Source of the DNA: an uncultured Pseudobdellovibrionaceae bacterium
GTDB lineage: Bacteria; Bdellovibrionota; Bdellovibrionia; Bdellovibrionales; Bdellovibrionaceae
Direction of reading: 5' to 3'
DNA: 6,189 nt
Assembly (NCBI GenBank): GCA_937900305.1
Contig: CALCCV010000376.1
Location: 1-6,189 of the forward strand
In this document: one piece after another, positions 1 through 6,189 of the stretch
Position numbering within the stretch: the first letter of the stretch is position 1
Layout: every line of letters begins with the position of its first letter
Notes under the pieces: generated by a model
Database searches by the model: none
What the model saw: the letters and a program-made list of their open reading frames with translations, nothing else
Told to the model about the DNA's origin: nothing
Position numbers and translations under genes: made by a program

Positions 1-1854
1 AATATATTTATTTTTTTATTTTTGTTGCCAATGTTGTTGCCATTCTTTGTGACTAACCAATATTACGTGAGTGGAATTTTGTGTCGCATTTTTGTGTATA
101 CGATTTTTGTAGCGTCACTCGACATCGTCGTTGGATACATCGGTGATATTTCCATTGGGCACGCCGGGCTTTTTGCAATCGGGGCCTACTCTGTTGCAAT
201 TTTGACGGGTCCTTCGAGTCTCAATGCCGAAGGAAATTTGGCTTTTTTGCCTGAATGGCCGTTTGCTTTTGCAGTTTTAATTGGAATTGGCCTGGCCGCC
301 ATTGCAGGTTTGATTTTGGGATTTCCGTCTTTGCGAAGCTCCGGTCCCTATCTCGCGGTGAGTACGATCGCCTGTGGGCTCATTGTTTTTACCATCGTCA
401 ATGAACAAGAGTCGCTGACCAACGGAACAAAAGGGTTGCACGTCGCTGGGTTGTCTTTCGACGGATTTGGTTTGTTTGAACCGCTTCGATTTCAAGGCAA
501 CCGATTTCTGTGGATCGCCTATCCTTCGATGTTGGCGGTTATGTGGATGATGAGAGGTTTTGGGCGAAGTTTTTGGGGTCGAGCCTTTGAGGCTATTAAA
601 TTCAGTTCGATCGCCGCTGAGTCTTGCGGCGTACATCGCACTCGCTTTAAAATTTCGGCTTTTGTCATTTCTGCGGCTCTGGCAGGTTTTGCGGGAGGGT
701 TGTTTGTTCAGCTGGATCAATACATAGCGCCGGGCACTTTTAGTTTGGATTTTTCAATCCTCGCTTTGATGGCGCTCATATTTGGTGGACTTCGCTCAAA
801 TTTGGGAAACTTTTTAGGAATGACTGTTTTGGTGATTTTGCCAGACTTGTTCACGGCATTTTCAGATTACCGGTTGATCGCATTTGGAGTGTTGCTCCTC
901 CTGACTTTATTTTTTTTGCCCGAGGGAATTGCAGGACTTTTAAAAAAGCAATGGCGGAACTTTTTTCCGTCCCAGGATCAAGATTTGCGGAGAGCAGAGT
1001 TTGAAGAGGTTTTTCGGAAAAGTTCGCGCGAGGCTCCCTTTTCGGTGACTTCAAAAATGGACACCATTGCTCTGGCCTTGAATCAAATTCGCATGCAATT
1101 CGGTGGGTTGGTGGCGGTCAATGACCTCGAACTGCGCGTAAAGTCTGGGACGATTCATGGTTTGATGGGACCCAATGGCTCTGGCAAAAGCACCACCGTA
1201 AATTTGATCACTGGCGTTTACGCTCCCACGGCCGGAATTGTGAGTTTATTTGGGTGCAATTCGAATTCTCTAAAAATTTACGAACGTGCTCAACAGGGTG
1301 TGGCCCGTACTTTTCAGAACCTCCAATTATTTGGTGGACTGACCGTTATAGACAATGTGCTCGTGGGCCTTCACTTGTCTTTCCACTCTTCTCTTTTTAA
1401 AGTGATGTTAGGTTTTCCATCGGTGGCCCGAGAAGAGAGGCAGCTTCGTGAACGGGCCTATGCTCTGTTAAAATTTGTAGGTCTGGAAGCTCTGGCCTTC
1501 GAGACTGCCGCGAACCTGGCGTACGGCCAAGCTCGAAGGCTGGAGATCGCACGAGCTCTGGGCTTAAATCCTTCGCTGTTGTTATTGGACGAGCCGGCCG
1601 CGGGTCTGACAACCTCTGAGATTCAAGAGTTCAATGGCATCATTCGAAAAATTCGGGATCAAGGTGTTGCGATTGTTTTGATCGAACATCACATGGATAT
1701 GTTGATGGAAATTTCTGATGAAATTACCGTTTTAGATTTCGGCAAAAAGATTGCGTCAGGTCCTCCCCAGACGATCCAAAATCATCCGGAAGTCATTCGG
1801 GCGTACTTGGGTACTGCGTCGCAACTCGGTGTTTCGGGAGGTGATGGATGTTAG
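1..1854 (+). CDS. livM-livG: Fused LivM permease / LivG ATPase of a branched-chain amino acid ABC importer (5' partial)
   Basis: Inner-membrane subunit joining a LivM-type pore to a LivG-type ATPase, which power uptake of branched-chain amino acids or similar substrates. Residues are counted from the TTG at 22. The permease covers about 1-308: many membrane spans, the family motif GYIGDISIGHAGLFAIGAY (38-56), GFPSLRSSGPYLAV (100-113), and the ATPase-coupling loop ending in SAALAGFAGG (217-226). A charged linker (about 309-345) leads to the ATPase: Walker A GPNGSGKST (383-391), Q-loop Gln432, signature LAYGQ (499-503), Walker B LLLLDEP (519-525), switch His556, and the LivG-type end RAYLG. The reading frame is open and hydrophobic back to base 1, and neither the TTG at 22 nor the ATG at 31 has a Shine-Dalgarno, so the true start probably lies left of the window. 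Its stop overlaps livF, so the two are surely one operon. Family is secure; exact substrate is inferred. Confidence 0.93.
   Translation, partial: NIFIFLFLLPMLLPFFVTNQYYVSGILCRIFVYTIFVASLDIVVGYIGDISIGHAGLFAIGAYSVAILTGPSSLNAEGNLAFLPEWPFAFAVLIGIGLAAIAGLILGFPSLRSSGPYLAVSTIACGLIVFTIVNEQESLTNGTKGLHVAGLSFDGFGLFEPLRFQGNRFLWIAYPSMLAVMWMMRGFGRSFWGRAFEAIKFSSIAAESCGVHRTRFKISAFVISAALAGFAGGLFVQLDQYIAPGTFSLDFSILALMALIFGGLRSNLGNFLGMTVLVILPDLFTAFSDYRLIAFGVLLLLTLFFLPEGIAGLLKKQWRNFFPSQDQDLRRAEFEEVFRKSSREAPFSVTSKMDTIALALNQIRMQFGGLVAVNDLELRVKSGTIHGLMGPNGSGKSTTVNLITGVYAPTAGIVSLFGCNSNSLKIYERAQQGVARTFQNLQLFGGLTVIDNVLVGLHLSFHSSLFKVMLGFPSVAREERQLRERAYALLKFVGLEALAFETAANLAYGQARRLEIARALGLNPSLLLLDEPAAGLTTSEIQEFNGIIRKIRDQGVAIVLIEHHMDMLMEISDEITVLDFGKKIASGPPQTIQNHPEVIRAYLGTASQLGVSGGDGC
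1836..1845 (+). promoter_or_regulatory. Strong Shine-Dalgarno site for livF
   Basis: GGGAGGTGAT lies inside the last codons of the livM-livG gene. GGAGGTGAT is a nine-base match to the complement of the usual 16S rRNA 3' end. The GGAGG core ends six bases before the ATG at 1848, which settles the livF start. LivF can therefore be initiated independently as well as by coupling to the upstream stop at 1852-1854. Confidence 0.85.
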
Positions 1855-2579
1855 AGCTTAAAAATTTACAAGTAAATTATGGGCGCATCACCGCGCTAAA
1901 AGGAATTACACTAGAAGTTCGCGCAAGTGAGCTGGTCGCGGTGATTGGTTCCAATGGGGCTGGCAAGACGACAATGCTGAAGACCATTTCCTCACTTTTG
2001 CGACCAGCATCGGGAGAGCTGCTTTTCGAAGGAAAATCTCTCTCGTCTCTCAAAACGCACGAAGTGGCGTTGTTGCGGATTGCCCATTGTCCCGAAGGGC
2101 GAAAAGTTTTCGCTCAGCAATCGGTGAAAGACAACTTGCTCCTCGGAGCTTATCCAAGGTTTCGTCGCGAGGGTCGCAAAGCGATTGATCTTCAGATGGC
2201 TCAAGTTTTTGAAATATTTCCGAAACTTCGCGAGCGCGTATCGCAAATGGCGGGGACGCTGTCGGGCGGCGAGCAGCAAATGCTAGCGATTGGCCGAGCG
2301 TTGATGTTGAATCCTAAACTCTTGCTTTTGGATGAACCGTCAATGGGTTTGGCCCCGATCATTATCGATGAGGTTTTTTCGGTGATACGAAGGTTGAAAG
2401 AATCCGGTGCCGTGACTATTTTGTTAGTGGAGCAACTGGCTTTTAAAGCCTTGCAAATTGCCGATCGAGCCTACGTTTTAGAGCAGGGGTTCATCCGTCT
2501 TTCAGGCGAAAGTCAGACTTTGCTATCGAACTCAGAGGTTCAAAAGGCGTATTTGGGAAATCTACATCGGCCGAACTGA
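1848..2579 (+). CDS. livF: LivF, second ATPase of the branched-chain amino acid ABC importer
   Basis: Cytoplasmic ATP-binding subunit that pairs with the LivG domain to drive the importer. The 243 residues match the usual length of LivF. Visible motifs are Walker A GSNGAGKT (34-41), the LivF hallmark CPEGRKVF (81-88), the ABC signature LSGGEQQ (138-144), Walker B LLLLDEP (158-164) followed by SMGLAP, and LLVEQ (192-196), where LivF proteins carry Gln in place of the common switch His. The C-terminus SEVQKAYLG is also typical. The ATG is fixed by a strong ribosome site, and the gene overlaps the livM-livG stop by seven bases. Its 3' end overlaps the convergent dbpA by 18 bases. No clear intrinsic terminator follows: the T run at 2582-2587 is preceded only by the short palindrome TCGGCCGA, which cannot form a useful hairpin. 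Confidence 0.95.
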   Translation: MLELKNLQVNYGRITALKGITLEVRASELVAVIGSNGAGKTTMLKTISSLLRPASGELLFEGKSLSSLKTHEVALLRIAHCPEGRKVFAQQSVKDNLLLGAYPRFRREGRKAIDLQMAQVFEIFPKLRERVSQMAGTLSGGEQQMLAIGRALMLNPKLLLLDEPSMGLAPIIIDEVFSVIRRLKESGAVTILLVEQLAFKALQIADRAYVLEQGFIRLSGESQTLLSNSEVQKAYLGNLHRPN

Positions 2580-3968
2580 AATTTTTTGACCTTTGATACC
2601 ACCTCCGCGCAAACCGGCGAGGGCTGCGGTGGCCCGAGTGGCGCTGATTGCAACGTAGGAAATTCGATCTTGGATTTCAATTTGACCAACATCCGCGGCT
2701 TTTAATCCAATGGCTGGATTGGTGAGTGCACCAAGTATATCTCCTGGTCGAATCTTGTCTTTTCGACCTGCACTGATCATCAAAGTTTTCATTGGGCTTT
2801 GGCGCAGGTCTTCATTCAAGCCATATTGGTTGGCAAACCCTAAGGCGGGTCTTTCCATTTTTTGCCCAGTGGCCGCTTCAATTTCTAAAATTTTTGCGGC
2901 CTCTGAGCGCAATGCCAACGAAACCGCGACGCCAGTTTTGTCGGCGCGTCCGGTGCGGCCCACTCGATGAAGATAAACATCTGATTGTGAAGGGAGATCA
3001 AAATTGATGACGAGGTCTAAGCCAGCAATATCCAAACCTCGAGCTGCCACGTCCGTTGCAATTAAGATTCGATGGGATCCATTTCGAAATTGAGCCATCA
3101 CCCGATCGCGATCCCGCTGGATCAGTTCCCCGTGCAAAACCGAACAGCTCACGCCCTTTTCATGAAGGCTGGAATAGAGATCATTCGCTGTGACTTTCAT
3201 ATTGCAAAACACGAGCACCGAAGTCGCCGGGTGTTGCTGCAAAATCCTGAAAAATGAACCATTCTTCGCTGACGAGTCTGGGACCTCATAAACCAGCTGT
3301 TCAATGGCTGATTTTTGTTCAGGCTCTTGAGAGATTTCGACGTGCTGGGGGTTTTTTTGATATTTGGCACTCAAGCTTTTGATGGAACTTGAAAACGTTG
3401 CGGAGAAAAACACGGTTTGCCGAGCCAACGGCAATCCGGAAACGACGTCGTGAATTTGTTCTTCAAATCCCATATCCAACATTTTATCAGCCTCGTCGAG
3501 GACCAATGTCTTCAAAGCGCTGGCTTCGAAGCGTTCTTTTTGCAGAAGATCCAGAACTCTACCAGGAGTGCCCACGACAATGTGCACCCCGCGGAGTAGG
3601 GCCTGACTTTGTTCCCGCGAGGGACTGCCTCCACTGAGAGTCAATACCTGAAGGCCTTCAAGGCGGCGGCCCAGCTTCCGAACGTCGCGAGTGACTTGAT
3701 TGGCAAGCTCGCGAGTGGGACATAAAATCAAGGCTTGGGGACGTTTCAGTTGGAGATTCACAGTATTTAAAATCGGTAGAACAAAAGTTGCGGTTTTGCC
3801 ACTGCCAGTTTTAGATTGCCCAATCACATCTTGACCAGCGAGAAGCAATGGCAGGCCTTGCAATTGGATAGGAGTGGGTGTCTGAAATCCCAACTCTTGG
3901 ATGACGGTCAGCAGAGCTGGCTTGAGATCAAAATTTAAAAATTCGCTGGTTGTCACGGAGGGGCCCAC
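2562..3968 (-). CDS. dbpA: DbpA, DEAD-box ATP-dependent RNA helicase (23S rRNA / large-subunit assembly)
   Basis: RNA helicase. In studied bacteria DbpA binds hairpin 92 of 23S rRNA and remodels it during 50S assembly in the cytoplasm. Motifs counted from the GTG at 3968: Q motif GFQTPTPIQ (27-35), motif I SKTGSGKT (52-59), PTRELA (84-89), TPGR (134-137), DEAD (158-161), SAT (189-191), VLVFCN (251-256), ATDVAARGLDI (304-314) and HRVGRTGR (334-341). The C-terminal domain (about 393-468), with KIRPGDILGALT, IGLKAADVG and GGGIKGQK, is the DbpA RNA-binding domain and separates it from RhlE, SrmB or CsdA. The 468 residues match the family. The start is unsure: the in-frame TAG upstream allows GTG 3968, but GTG 3956 gives an N-terminus (MTTSEFLNFDL) closer to E. 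coli DbpA. Neither has a visible Shine-Dalgarno. It is the last gene of its strand here and overlaps livF tail to tail. Confidence 0.95.
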   Translation of the reverse strand: MGPSVTTSEFLNFDLKPALLTVIQELGFQTPTPIQLQGLPLLLAGQDVIGQSKTGSGKTATFVLPILNTVNLQLKRPQALILCPTRELANQVTRDVRKLGRRLEGLQVLTLSGGSPSREQSQALLRGVHIVVGTPGRVLDLLQKERFEASALKTLVLDEADKMLDMGFEEQIHDVVSGLPLARQTVFFSATFSSSIKSLSAKYQKNPQHVEISQEPEQKSAIEQLVYEVPDSSAKNGSFFRILQQHPATSVLVFCNMKVTANDLYSSLHEKGVSCSVLHGELIQRDRDRVMAQFRNGSHRILIATDVAARGLDIAGLDLVINFDLPSQSDVYLHRVGRTGRADKTGVAVSLALRSEAAKILEIEAATGQKMERPALGFANQYGLNEDLRQSPMKTLMISAGRKDKIRPGDILGALTNPAIGLKAADVGQIEIQDRISYVAISATRATAALAGLRGGGIKGQKISVRPM

Positions 3969-4038
3969 TTTCGAACGTGTGAATGCAAGCTCTACCTAAA
4001 AACGAGATCGCCGTCCATTTTTTCGTGATCAACCCCAT
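3928..4038 (-). CDS. Possible 36-codon leader ORF overlapping the dbpA start
   Basis: An ATG at 4038 follows AAGGG (4049-4045) by six bases, a better ribosome site than either dbpA candidate start has. It opens 36 codons, beginning MGLITKKWTAISF, and stops with TGA at 3930-3928. It crosses both possible dbpA GTG starts in another frame, so its translation would pass over or disturb dbpA initiation. The peptide resembles nothing I know. Length and composition are also what chance could give, so this is only a candidate regulatory ORF. Confidence 0.22.
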   Translation of the reverse strand: MGLITKKWTAISFLGRACIHTFESGPLRDNQRIFKF

Positions 4039-4051
4039 GCGCGACCCTTGA

Positions 4052-4070
4052 TCCCCTGTGTTTCCCCTGT
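4052..4070. repeat. Direct repeat TCCCCTGT x2, 11-base period, upstream of dbpA
   Basis: Two identical copies of TCCCCTGT (4052-4059 and 4063-4070) are separated by GTT, so their starts are 11 bases apart, one turn of the helix. Read on the dbpA strand they are ACAGGGGA. They lie 84-102 bases upstream of the GTG at 3968 and just upstream of the small leader ORF. The spacing suits a protein binding the same face twice. No regulator family can be named from this. Confidence 0.35.
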
Positions 4071-4141
4071 AGGATGGTGAAATGATAACAATTCATCATC
4101 TGGAAAACTCTCGTTCTCAAAGGATTCCGTGGCTCCTCGAA

Positions 4142-4161
4142 GAGCTCGTATCAGCGAGCCC
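4142..4161 (-). other. Weak hairpin downstream of the HEAT-repeat gene
   Basis: On the minus strand GGGCTCG and CGAGCTC can pair (seven pairs, one of them G-U) around the loop CTGATA, starting 38 bases after the HEAT-protein stop. There is no T run after it, so it is not a standard intrinsic terminator. It may be an mRNA end structure or chance. The rest of the 230-base gap shows no other hairpin I would call a terminator, leaving read-through into dbpA possible. Confidence 0.25.
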
Positions 4162-4198
4162 TTAAGCGTGGCGGACCTTATTCGTTGATGGGTTGAAA

Positions 4199-6124
4199 CT
4201 ATTCCGCGATAATTTCGGTCGAGCCTTGTTGTTCGATTCGCACGAGGGCTGTTCCCAAAACTTTTGCGATTTGTAAGCGCTTGTTGGTGGCGGTCCAACC
4301 TGAATTTTCCTGGACCACTTTGCGAAGCTCTGTTTCGGCATTGGCATCTTCGAAGTGGGCCAGCGCATTTTGCCCAGCTTCTCTCTGACGGCTTTCGCTG
4401 GATCGCAAAAGTGTTAGTATATCACTCAAAGCGGGGGCACCCAATGAGCCGAGGCTTTGACTGCAAAATTGACGAACATTTTCATCTTTGTCCCGGGCGC
4501 ATTCAGAAGCGATTTTCAAAGAGTCAGGAAAGCTCTTGATATCCAAATTTGCGAAAACACCGGCCGCCTGTTCGCGTTTTAAAATTTTCGGCTGAGCTAG
4601 TTCACCTTTGACGGCGTCAAAGGCGGGTCGACCCAAGCAGCGGAGGGCAGCGATGCCTGCATCTTCGTTGCTAATGGATTTGACGGTTTGTAAAACACTG
4701 TCGATGTGTGGACCGGCCACGATCCTTTGCTCTTCTGGCAAGAGGCAGATCATAGCTACGGCTCTTTCGCGAGATGCATCTGTATTTACGATATTGAGTT
4801 GAATATATTCGGTGATGAGGTCATCACGTCGCAAATTTTGAATCAAATTTTTGGCAGCGACGATGCTCGCACCATCGATGTCTAGGAGAGTTTTCAGGCG
4901 ACTGGTGGCATATTTCGCCGAATCGCCGTCAAGGCTGGCCATGATGGCAGCCGTTGCTGTAATCACCTCCGGTGGTTCTTTTTCGCTGATTCGTTTGACC
5001 AAGAGATACTCAACATTTTTGACGTTCTCGTTTCCAAATTTCTTCATGGCCGTGATCGAAGCTGCACGAACAAGTGGGTCCTTGTGTTTCATCATCACAT
5101 CAACCAAACGAGGCAGGGCCACGACCGTTTTCACATTTGCGCATTTGAGGCCTTGGATGGCCCAATAGACCACATCTTTGTCGCCTTTGGGATCGAGGTT
5201 CGACCATATTGATTTTGAATAATCATCGCAAGAACTTGAGAACTCAGAGATCTCCCGCAGGGCCGCTGCTTTTTCGGCGGGAATTTCCGATTTCAAACGG
5301 GTTTCAATGTCCTCGGCCGCCAAGTTGTTGGGTGATGATTTGATGTCCACCGCGTTGACGTCACCGACGGCCAGCTTCACTTTGATGTCTTTGCCAGCTG
5401 GATTTTTGGGAAGTGCTTCCACCGAGGCTTTCGGCACGCGATCGAGTTGCACTTCGAGTGTTTTCTTTTCGCCGGAGCCCTGTGGGTACTCAGCATAGAT
5501 ACGCATTTCTCCCCGCGCGACGGAAAGTACCTGCCCTGCGATTTCGGTAGTTTGAGGGCGCTGACCAACAGCTGGGGAGCCAATTCCTAAATCAGGACGA
5601 CTAGCGTGGAAAGAACTTACACCTACATTCCCGAGAAACACCGCGACCTCTGGTACGAAAGCAAAAACAGGGAGTATCGCGAGAAGAGTCGCGGATCGAC
5701 TCCAGCTGAATTTGGAAGACCATTTCAAGATTGGACCTAAAAAATTCCAGATAATAAAAAATAGAAACAATGTCAGAGTGAATGGAAGAACGATCCCTTG
5801 CCAAAAGAGGGGTACCCAAGAAAATTTGCCGGTCAAATAAAGGATTCCCGCAAGGAGAAGACCCACAACAGCGCGGAAAAGCCAAAGCTGCGGCTCAAAA
5901 CGCACAGATTGTGGAAGACGATCCGAGACCCAAATTCCGACATTGCTGATCGTGCGAAAATTGAAATAGAGGCAAATCAAACTGCCGATGCCCAGAATCC
6001 ATTCGCTATGGCTCGAAAGCACCTGAAAGATCTGCCAGGCTTTCAAAGACAAGACGATGTGGCCCACGACCGTCATTAAAAAGAACACTATCCAAGGTAA
6101 AACGAGCGAGAATAAAAGATGCAT
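4199..6124 (-). CDS. Membrane-anchored HEAT-repeat protein of unknown function
   Basis: I do not recognise a named family. The 641 residues form three parts. First, residues 1-170 hold about five hydrophobic spans (roughly 4-26, 42-58, 82-99, 107-130, 146-168). The Arg/Lys-rich loops at 57-84 and 134-143 suggest an N-terminus inside and the rest of the protein in the periplasm. Second, residues 190-262 look beta-rich (GQVLSVARGEMRIY, KKTLEVQLDRV, DIKVKLAVGDVNAVDIK), like a small barrel. Third, residues 280-630 are alpha-helical repeats of HEAT type, clearest at KDPLVRAASITAMKKFG (348-364) and KDENVRQFCSQSLGSLG (546-562). HEAT arrays usually serve as protein-binding scaffolds; no catalytic motif is seen. 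The helical part has six cysteines (299, 328, 460, 496, 542, 554), possible disulfides if it is periplasmic. The ATG is supported by GAGG six bases upstream. The gene appears intact and lies 230 bases upstream of dbpA on the same strand. A scaffold or envelope role is inference only. Confidence 0.85.
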   Translation of the reverse strand: MHLLFSLVLPWIVFFLMTVVGHIVLSLKAWQIFQVLSSHSEWILGIGSLICLYFNFRTISNVGIWVSDRLPQSVRFEPQLWLFRAVVGLLLAGILYLTGKFSWVPLFWQGIVLPFTLTLFLFFIIWNFLGPILKWSSKFSWSRSATLLAILPVFAFVPEVAVFLGNVGVSSFHASRPDLGIGSPAVGQRPQTTEIAGQVLSVARGEMRIYAEYPQGSGEKKTLEVQLDRVPKASVEALPKNPAGKDIKVKLAVGDVNAVDIKSSPNNLAAEDIETRLKSEIPAEKAAALREISEFSSSCDDYSKSIWSNLDPKGDKDVVYWAIQGLKCANVKTVVALPRLVDVMMKHKDPLVRAASITAMKKFGNENVKNVEYLLVKRISEKEPPEVITATAAIMASLDGDSAKYATSRLKTLLDIDGASIVAAKNLIQNLRRDDLITEYIQLNIVNTDASRERAVAMICLLPEEQRIVAGPHIDSVLQTVKSISNEDAGIAALRCLGRPAFDAVKGELAQPKILKREQAAGVFANLDIKSFPDSLKIASECARDKDENVRQFCSQSLGSLGAPALSDILTLLRSSESRQREAGQNALAHFEDANAETELRKVVQENSGWTATNKRLQIAKVLGTALVRIEQQGSTEIIAE

Positions 6125-6134
6125 ATCACCCCTC
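6125..6134 (-). promoter_or_regulatory. Ribosome binding site of the HEAT-repeat gene
   Basis: On the minus strand GAGGGGTGAT runs directly up to the ATG at 6124. GAGG ends six bases before the start codon, a normal spacing, and the GGTGAT tail also fits the 16S complement. This supports the chosen start. Confidence 0.7.
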
Positions 6135-6151
6135 GACGCGAAATATTATTT

Positions 6152-6173
6152 TCTGTGGTGGTCCTACCACAGA
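6152..6173. promoter_or_regulatory. Perfect 8-base inverted repeat upstream of the HEAT-repeat gene
   Basis: TCTGTGGT (6152-6159) and ACCACAGA (6166-6173) are exact reverse complements around a six-base spacer GGTCCT. The element lies 28-49 bases before the HEAT-gene ATG. On that strand it is followed by an A/T-rich stretch (AAAATAATATTT) that could serve as a poor -10 region, without a matching -35. There is no T run directly after the hairpin on either strand, so a terminator is unlikely. An operator for a dimeric repressor or a 5' UTR hairpin are the better readings. Confidence 0.45.
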
Positions 6174-6189
6174 TCACTCTTTATGATGA

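Noticed and set aside
277..720. A 147-codon minus-strand frame inside livM-livG
   Set aside because: It lies opposite a clear transporter gene, gives a low-complexity basic protein without any domain, and is a shadow frame.
2567..2587. Palindrome TCGGCCGA followed by a T run at the livF end, as a terminator
   Set aside because: The palindrome has no loop and could pair only about three bases as a hairpin, too weak for an intrinsic terminator.
4082..4099. Inverted repeat ATGAT / ATCAT with an eight-base spacer in the gap upstream of dbpA
   Set aside because: Arms of five bases in A/T-rich DNA are easily found by chance. A nearby TATCAT on the minus strand resembles a -10 box, but no -35 lies at the right distance.
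4142..4161. The hairpin after the HEAT gene as a true intrinsic terminator
   Set aside because: It can pair, but no T run follows on the minus strand, so it is listed only as a weak structure.
4029..4298. An 89-codon minus-strand frame starting at a TTG inside the HEAT gene and covering much of the gap upstream of dbpA
   Set aside because: It has no ribosome site, starts well inside another gene, has no recognisable domain, and no later start codon would make a separate gene of the part beyond 4199. A lost frame of the HEAT gene is possible, but nothing supports it.
4851..5168. A 105-codon plus-strand frame inside the HEAT gene
   Set aside because: It is antisense to a continuous, domain-bearing frame and has no ribosome site or recognisable product.
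6181..6189. Minus-strand TCATCATAA at the right edge as the end of an upstream gene
   Set aside because: Nine bases with a stop in one frame are too little to support a gene.

Overview
The window holds four protein-coding genes in two converging blocks. Base composition is moderate, a little under 50% G+C by eye. Genes are tightly packed, and GTG or TTG is used where a start codon is in doubt. I see no rRNA, tRNA, CRISPR array, transposase or other mark of a mobile element. The gene content is ordinary for a Gram-negative, Proteobacteria-like chromosome. A fused LivM-LivG, a DbpA helicase and a membrane-anchored HEAT-repeat protein would fit a Bdellovibrionota or deltaproteobacterial-type genome, but that placement is a weak inference and not something the sequence proves.

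Left block, plus strand, 1-2579: the end of a branched-chain amino acid (or related amide/amino acid) ABC importer operon. One long gene encodes a LivM-type permease fused to a LivG-type ATPase and is open at the left edge. livF follows with a short overlap and a strong Shine-Dalgarno site inside the end of livMG. The LivH permease and the substrate-binding protein would be expected upstream of the window. Together these proteins would form an inner-membrane importer in which LivG and LivF hydrolyse ATP for a LivH/LivM pore.

Right block, minus strand, 6189 down to 2562: a 641-residue orphan protein with about five membrane spans, a small beta-rich region and a long HEAT-repeat tail predicted to lie in the periplasm. 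After a 230-base gap comes dbpA, a DEAD-box RNA helicase of ribosome assembly with its diagnostic C-terminal RNA-binding domain. dbpA and livF meet tail to tail and overlap by 18 bases, with no recognisable terminator between them.

The gap upstream of dbpA (3969-4198) is the most structured non-coding stretch. It holds an 8-base direct repeat spaced by one helical turn, and a 36-codon ORF with a good ribosome site that runs out of frame across the dbpA start. dbpA itself has no visible Shine-Dalgarno. A perfect 8-base inverted repeat lies just upstream of the HEAT-repeat gene. I found no convincing new multi-gene system; the orphan HEAT membrane protein and the dbpA leader are the two items most worth following up.
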